Source: Spartobacteria bacterium (GTDB lineage Bacteria > Verrucomicrobiota > Verrucomicrobiia > Chthoniobacterales > UBA10450). Taken from it: a DNA stretch of 10,243 nucleotides. The notes below the pieces were generated by a model. That model saw only the letters and a list, made by a program, of their open reading frames with translations. It did not search any database and was not told where the DNA came from. The position numbers and the translations under genes are program-made. How positions within the stretch are numbered: the stretch's first letter is position 1; each line of letters opens with the position of its first letter. Shown here piece after piece: positions 6,672-10,243 of the stretch. The stretch spans positions 1-10,243 of the forward strand of contig DMCG01000079.1 of the NCBI GenBank assembly GCA_003445855.1. The letters are read 5' to 3'.

Positions 6672-6739
6672 CGTAACACAGGCATCTTGCCTGTTTCTGG
6701 AATTACATCAGACTTCACAGGCAGGATGCCTGTGTTACG
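6672..6739. repeat. Two-hairpin palindromic repeat, element 3
   Basis: Two 23-base arms (6672–6694 and 6717–6739) are reverse complements with one wobble mismatch, separated by 22 bases. The arms begin CGTAACACAGGCATC and each also folds on itself: ACAGGCA-TCT-TGCCTGT and ACAGGCA-GGA-TGCCTGT. It starts two bases after the khpA stop and ends seven before the trmD ATG, so it is essentially the whole spacer. In RNA it could fold as one long stem or two small hairpins, which might affect trmD translation or mRNA processing; this is inference. Confidence 0.85.
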
Positions 6740-6746
6740 GCTTCCA

Positions 6747-7418
6747 ATGAAGATCGACATTTTGACGCTGTTTCCCGAAATTTGCCGCGCGCCGTTGAGC
6801 GAAAGCATGATGAAACGGGCGCAGGAAAATGGAATTGTCGATCTTCGCATCCACAATTTGCGCGATTGGACCAAGGACAAGCATCACGTTGTCGATGACG
6901 CGCCGTTCGGTGGCGGACCCGGGATGGTCATGAAACCGGAACCGATTTTCGCGGCCGTTGAATCACTGCGAAATGAAAAGAGCACCGTCGTTCTGATGAC
7001 GCCCCAGGGAAAACGCTTTACTCAATCGATGGCGTGGGAATTCGCAAAGACCGAACATCTTATCATCATTTGCGGACATTACGAAGGGATCGATCATCGC
7101 GTGATCGAACATCTCGTCGATGCGGAGATTTCCATCGGCGATTACGTACTGACCAACGGCGCCATTGCCGCGGTCGTTCTTGTCGATGCAACTGTGCGCT
7201 TGTTGCCGGGCGCGCTCGGCGATGACCAGTCAGCCGTGGAAGATAGTTTTAGCGCCGGATCGCTGGAAGCGCCGCAGTACACGCGGCCGGCCGAATTTCG
7301 CGGCTGGAAAGTCCCCGAAATTTTACTTTCCGGGAATCACGCCGAGATCGCGGCGTGGCGAAAAAAAGAAGCAATCAAACGCACAGGCGAGAATCGGCCA
7401 GATCTGCTCGACAAATAA
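6747..7418 (+). CDS. trmD: tRNA (guanine-N1)-methyltransferase TrmD
   Basis: A complete 223-residue SPOUT-fold enzyme that uses S-adenosylmethionine to make m1G37 next to the anticodon, preventing +1 frameshifts; it acts as a dimer. Seen are [11 protein letters not shown] at the start, [17 protein letters not shown] (50–66), [10 protein letters not shown] (112–121) and [13 protein letters not shown] (127–139) of the trefoil knot. The catalytic pair R151 and D166 corresponds to E. coli R154 and D169. [11 protein letters not shown] and [13 protein letters not shown] (189–201) follow. The chain ends at RPDLLDK, lacking the roughly 30-residue tail of the E. coli protein, as some families do. The frame is open upstream to 6687 but that stretch is the palindromic repeat; the ATG at 6747 gives the canonical N-terminus. 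No ribosome-binding site is clear. rplS does not follow. Confidence 0.96.
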   Translation: MKIDILTLFPEICRAPLSESMMKRAQENGIVDLRIHNLRDWTKDKHHVVDDAPFGGGPGMVMKPEPIFAAVESLRNEKSTVVLMTPQGKRFTQSMAWEFAKTEHLIIICGHYEGIDHRVIEHLVDAEISIGDYVLTNGAIAAVVLVDATVRLLPGALGDDQSAVEDSFSAGSLEAPQYTRPAEFRGWKVPEILLSGNHAEIAAWRKKEAIKRTGENRPDLLDK

Positions 7419-7429
7419 ATTGCTCCGTT

Positions 7430-7537
7430 GTCATCCCGAGCGGCAGCGAGGGACCTCGCACAGGCCGTCGATCTTACTGCTAATTGTCCGTGTGAATGAG
7501 CACCCAGCGGGAGGTCCCTCGCTCCGCTCGGGATGAC
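7430..7537. repeat. Large palindromic repeat between convergent genes
   Basis: The left arm (7430–7457, beginning GTCATCCCGAGCGGCAGCGA) and right arm (7511–7537) are exact reverse complements apart from one extra base in the left arm. A 53-base spacer (7458–7510) separates them. The arms look like the TCATCCYGAGCG…GAGGGACCTC repeats scattered in many soil-bacterial genomes, an impression from memory. Between the ends of trmD and the ketosynthase gene it could act as a two-way terminator or transcript barrier, though it has no T-run. The spacer includes CGTCGATCTT, one base from the reverse of the window's recurrent decamer. Confidence 0.85.
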
Positions 7538-7558
7538 CGCTGATTTAGCGCGACGTGA

Positions 7559-8806
7559 TTAATCGTGAACGCAGCCAAGTACAACGCAAGCGTTGATGCC
7601 CCCAAAGCCGAATGAATTGCTCATGACGTAATTCAATTTCGCTTCGCGTCCGTGATTCGGAACAACGTCGAGATCGCAGGCCGGATCAGGATTTTGATAA
7701 TTGATCGTCGGCGGAATCCATTGTCGATCTAACGCGAGCGCAGACAGCGCCGCTTCGATCGCGCCCGTCGCGCCAAGCGGGTGCGACGTGTAGCCTTTTG
7801 TGCCGCTCACCGGAATTTTTCTCGCCTGTTCGCCGAACACTTCTTTGATCGACATCGTCTCAGTGCCGTCATTGAGCTGAGTGGAACTTGCGTGCGCATT
7901 GATGTAGTTGATCTGGTCGGGCGCCAGCTGCGCGTCGGCCAGCGCATCGCGCATGGTGCGAATGCATGATTCACCACTCGGCAGCGGCGCCGTCATGTGA
8001 AAAGCGTCGTTGTTCAAACTGTAACCGAGAACTTCTGCGTAAATGCGCGCGCCCCGCGCCTTCGCGTGCTCGAGTTCTTCGACGATAAGCGACGCCGCGC
8101 CTTCGCCCATGACGAATCCGTCGCGGAGCCGATCGAACGGCCGGCATGCGATTGCCGGATCGCCTTCCCAGCGACTCATCGTTTTGATGATCGAAAACGC
8201 GCCAAACGTGAGAATGCCAAGTGGCGCTTCCGCGCCGCCCGCCACCATCACATCGGCAAAGTTGTCTCGGATGTAGCGCAGCGCTTCGCCCACCGCGACC
8301 GTGCCGCTCGCACAACTGTTCGAATTAGTTGTGCCGACGCCGCGAAATCCAAATTCGATCGCGATATTCGAATGGGCGGAGCCACCGAACACTTGAACAG
8401 CGAGGGCGGGGCTGACACCGCGCGCGCCCTTTTTCAAAAAACGAATGTGCTGATCCTCGGCCTGGCAGACGCCGCCGAGCGCGGTTCCAAAACTTACGCC
8501 GATGCGGTGCTGTGGATCTTCGCGCGAATACGCGATGCCGGCGTCATCCAGCGCCATTTTCGCTGAGGCGACGGCGAATTGCGCGTAACGATCGAGCCGC
8601 TTCAAACGATGCGGAGGGAAAAATTCCGCCGGGTTCCAATCGCGGATTTCTCCGGCGCAATGCGCGTTGAATACGCTGGTGTCGAAAGTGGAAACGCGTG
8701 CAATGCCGCTTTTCTCCGCGAGAATGCCATTCCAAAAACCCTCGACACCTTTGCCAATGCAGGTGATGGGACCGATCCCGGTAATGACCGCGCGCCTTTG
8801 GCTCAT
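7559..8806 (-). CDS. Beta-ketoacyl-ACP synthase, FabF type (KAS II)
   Basis: A complete 415-residue condensing enzyme that elongates acyl-ACP with malonyl-ACP in the cytoplasm. The thiolase-fold catalytic set is intact: nucleophile C165 in NSNSCASG, H305 in NAHASST, K337 in GTKGYTSHPLG and H342. The gating loop SNSFGFGGINA (396–406) and GEGAASLIVEELEHA (234–248) also match FabF. NAHASST replaces the usual NAHGTST, and TSHPLGATG the usual TGHLLGAAG, so this may be a specialised paralogue rather than the housekeeping FabF; no symbol is assigned. A chain-length factor is excluded because the cysteine is present. The ATG overlaps the stop of the upstream cyclase-like gene (ATGA), so translation is coupled. 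No acyl carrier protein, ketoreductase or dehydratase gene is in view. The C-terminus ends in GCVHD. Confidence 0.93.
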   Translation of the reverse strand: MSQRRAVITGIGPITCIGKGVEGFWNGILAEKSGIARVSTFDTSVFNAHCAGEIRDWNPAEFFPPHRLKRLDRYAQFAVASAKMALDDAGIAYSREDPQHRIGVSFGTALGGVCQAEDQHIRFLKKGARGVSPALAVQVFGGSAHSNIAIEFGFRGVGTTNSNSCASGTVAVGEALRYIRDNFADVMVAGGAEAPLGILTFGAFSIIKTMSRWEGDPAIACRPFDRLRDGFVMGEGAASLIVEELEHAKARGARIYAEVLGYSLNNDAFHMTAPLPSGESCIRTMRDALADAQLAPDQINYINAHASSTQLNDGTETMSIKEVFGEQARKIPVSGTKGYTSHPLGATGAIEAALSALALDRQWIPPTINYQNPDPACDLDVVPNHGREAKLNYVMSNSFGFGGINACVVLGCVHD

Positions 8807-9258
8807 GCCGCCGCCTGGTTTGACCCTGCTTCCACGTACGCCTTCATACAGCGCAATGTTTTATTGGCAATGTTGTGAATGAAAAAATCGCCGATCATTT
8901 TGTCGGCGATCGGCGCAAACAAATTCATTCGAAATTGCAGATCATGGACGATCTCAACGAGCACGCCCGGCGCCGTCTGCTGAAATGTCCAGACGACTCG
9001 CATCCCCTTGGTAAACGCTTTCAAATGATGAAAGCGCACTTCAAACTTCTCGCGATCGATCACTTGCTCCGAGGTCCATGAAATTGGAATGCCGGAGCGC
9101 GTCGCCGCCATTACCACGACGTTGCGATTTGGACTGCGCTCGAGATAGCGGATGTAGCGGTAGTGCGGCAAAATCTTTGGCCAAAGCTCCAGGTTTGCCG
9201 CCGTTTCGAAGATCGACATCTTCGGCGCATGCATAATGATCGAGTTGGTCTTGTGCAT
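8803..9258 (-). CDS. SRPBCC-fold protein, polyketide cyclase/dehydrase-like
   Basis: A 151-residue soluble protein of the START/Bet v 1 (SRPBCC) superfamily. The opening KTNSIIMHAPKMSIFETAANLELWPKILPHYRYIRYLER has the family plan: first strand, then a helix with the W-P-x-x-L-P-H-Y pattern. Strand blocks follow (IPISWTSEQ 57–65, FEVRFHHLK 72–80, MRVVWTFQQ 86–94, VLVEIVHDL 99–107). The C-terminal helix IHNIANKTLRCMKAYVE (127–143) would line a hydrophobic pocket. Members include aromatase/cyclases of type II polyketide pathways but also unrelated lipid-binding proteins, so the enzyme role is inferred from the coupled ketosynthase. The ATG at 9258 gives the full first strand; an internal Met at residue 9 is possible. 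It is the first gene of the pair, separated from the gene upstream by a terminator. Confidence 0.85.
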   Translation of the reverse strand: MHKTNSIIMHAPKMSIFETAANLELWPKILPHYRYIRYLERSPNRNVVVMAATRSGIPISWTSEQVIDREKFEVRFHHLKAFTKGMRVVWTFQQTAPGVLVEIVHDLQFRMNLFAPIADKMIGDFFIHNIANKTLRCMKAYVEAGSNQAAA

Positions 9259-9285
9259 TCCAATATAAGTTAGCCATTAGCAGCG

Positions 9286-9328
9286 AAAGGAAAAAGAAAT
9301 CGCCCGGCGGCTAGGGCCGCCGGGCGAT
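9286..9328 (-). terminator. Rho-independent terminator
   Basis: A perfect 13-bp GC-rich stem (9299–9311 with 9316–9328) and a four-base loop is followed, on the minus strand, by TTTCTTTTTCC. It lies 34 bases past the stop codon of the EF-hand gene and ends that transcript, separating it from the cyclase–ketosynthase pair. Confidence 0.9.
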
Positions 9329-9361
9329 GCATGGGTTTCGTTGATCCGCCCAGTTTCTCTT

Positions 9362-10243
9362 TTATCGGCTGTCGCTGTCCTGCCCTTGCGACGCAGGAAC
9401 TGACGGCTGGACGGGCACAAGTGTTCCTGACATGACCCAAGCCTTTTGGCTGGGAGCGAACCGAGGCGCCAGCAATCCATCGTTAATCTCCCGCGTTACT
9501 GCAAAGCGATTAAACTGCGTGGCCGGAATGAACAAGCGTATGTTGTCCGGAAATCCGTCCGAGGCAGTGTCCACATCACCTTCAAGAGCGGAAATGACGC
9601 CGTCGCCGTTTGTGTCCACCCTTGCTACTTCTGCGGCGTACGCGTCGAACAAACGCTTGTTGAACTGGGTGACGTTTGGCTCAAACGAAGCTAACCTCTC
9701 GTAAACATCCAGGAATATCTCGTTAGCCAGACCGCTCGGGATGAACCTTTGGCGGAATTCACGCTGCGAATCATCGTCCGCATCAAACTTGTCAGGATCG
9801 CGTGGGCCGGAAGCCTGGATCACGCCTTTATTATTCGGATTGTCGCCGTAGAGCACCGGATCGTTCTTTACGCCACTCGGCCCGGAACCAGGAACGATCG
9901 ATTGAAGCGCACCCACCTGGCCCGCCCTAAAAGTACCGGGAATACCTCCGGTGAAAGGAAGTTCGTAGAGGGGATGGACCCAGTTTGTCGTGTAGTTGAA
10001 CTCCCAGTAGGCATGGCCGTCACTTTGTTGCAATGTGTTCCACGCACCCATGCTCAATTGAATAGGGACAACGTTGGTCTGTTTATCTGGGAAATGGTCA
10101 GCCGGGCTGGGGAAATGCACTACATTCCCATCCGTAGTGAAGATGGCGCCTGGCACGTCGTGGCCGCTGCCCTTCGCCTTCAGCAACACCGCATCGGCCG
10201 GCAGGATGGTTCCGAACTGCGCATGACCATCGGCGCGCGGCTT
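9362..10243 (-). CDS. Unrecognised protein with an EF-hand loop, C-terminal 293 residues (cut by the right edge)
   Basis: The frame is open from the right edge to a TAA at 9362–9364, so the N-terminus is missing; internal GTG or ATG codons should not be taken as the start. I do not recognise the family. About 210 residues in is DTNGDGVISALE, a canonical 12-residue EF-hand loop (acidic 1, 5 and 12, Gly 6, Ile 8), also seen in dockerin-type repeats, so it probably binds calcium. Before it are an Asp-rich stretch (DPDKFDADDDSQREF) and an aromatic-rich segment (DGHAYWEFNYTTNWVHPLY). The composition, rich in Asn, Asp, Gly, Pro and aromatic residues and apparently free of cysteine, suggests a secreted or surface protein, which is inference. 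The C-terminus is Ser/Asp/Gln-rich with no sorting signal I can name. A strong terminator follows. Confidence 0.8.
   Translation of the reverse strand, partial: KPRADGHAQFGTILPADAVLLKAKGSGHDVPGAIFTTDGNVVHFPSPADHFPDKQTNVVPIQLSMGAWNTLQQSDGHAYWEFNYTTNWVHPLYELPFTGGIPGTFRAGQVGALQSIVPGSGPSGVKNDPVLYGDNPNNKGVIQASGPRDPDKFDADDDSQREFRQRFIPSGLANEIFLDVYERLASFEPNVTQFNKRLFDAYAAEVARVDTNGDGVISALEGDVDTASDGFPDNIRLFIPATQFNRFAVTREINDGLLAPRFAPSQKAWVMSGTLVPVQPSVPASQGQDSDSR

Noticed and set aside
7997..8566. 189-codon open frame on the plus strand
   Set aside because: It is antisense to the catalytic core of the ketosynthase.
1..10243. CRISPR array, tRNA genes, insertion sequence or prophage
   Set aside because: I see no regularly spaced direct repeats, no cloverleaf with T-loop GGTTCRA, and no transposase, integrase or phage-like products.

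Overview
The window reads as ordinary chromosomal DNA of a free-living, Gram-negative-type bacterium of fairly high GC content. The lineage is inferred. The ffh–rpsP–KH-protein–trmD block, a secreted lipoprotein amidase, an N-terminal MetH and many short palindromic intergenic repeats would fit a soil Verrucomicrobiota (Spartobacteria/Chthoniobacterales type), but only a database search could fix that. I see no phage, transposase, plasmid or CRISPR genes, and no tRNA or rRNA.

Layout, left to right. (1) 1–1119, minus strand: the N-terminal part of cobalamin-dependent methionine synthase (metH) leaves the left edge. A perfect 24-bp palindrome lies 46 bp upstream of its start and looks like an operator. 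A two-hairpin repeat and a small cysteine-rich protein of unknown function follow. (2) 1194–2426, plus: a major facilitator transporter carrying the signature of JEN-type lactate/pyruvate:proton symporters. (3) 2423–3148, minus: a zinc N-acetylmuramoyl-L-alanine amidase with a lipoprotein signal, whose stop codon overlaps that of the transporter. (4) 3244–4509, plus: a secreted polysaccharide deacetylase, divergent from the amidase. (5) 4661–7418, plus: a translation/secretion block of ffh (SRP GTPase), rpsP (ribosomal protein bS16), khpA (KH RNA-binding protein) and trmD (tRNA m1G37 methyltransferase). The usual neighbours rimM and rplS are absent. (6) 7559–9258, minus: a two-gene unit of an SRPBCC/polyketide-cyclase-like protein and a complete FabF-type ketosynthase, joined by an ATGA overlap. 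(7) 9362 to the right edge, minus: the C-terminal part of an unrecognised protein with one EF-hand calcium loop, followed by a strong rho-independent terminator.

The most unusual material is between the genes. Three intergenic elements (661–716, 6321–6390, 6672–6739) share one architecture, two short hairpins with three-base loops inside outer inverted repeats, yet differ in sequence. A second palindrome family is seen as a full copy at 7430–7537 and a decayed copy at 4566–4630. The decayed copy lies between two near-identical copies of the first nine codons of ffh, so it seems to have arrived with a duplication of the gene's start. The decamer AAGATCGACA occurs eight times in the window, and several copies sit beside these elements. 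No wholly new multi-gene system is evident. The best leads are the ffh start duplication, the repeat families with their associated word, the cysteine-rich small protein and the cyclase–ketosynthase pair.
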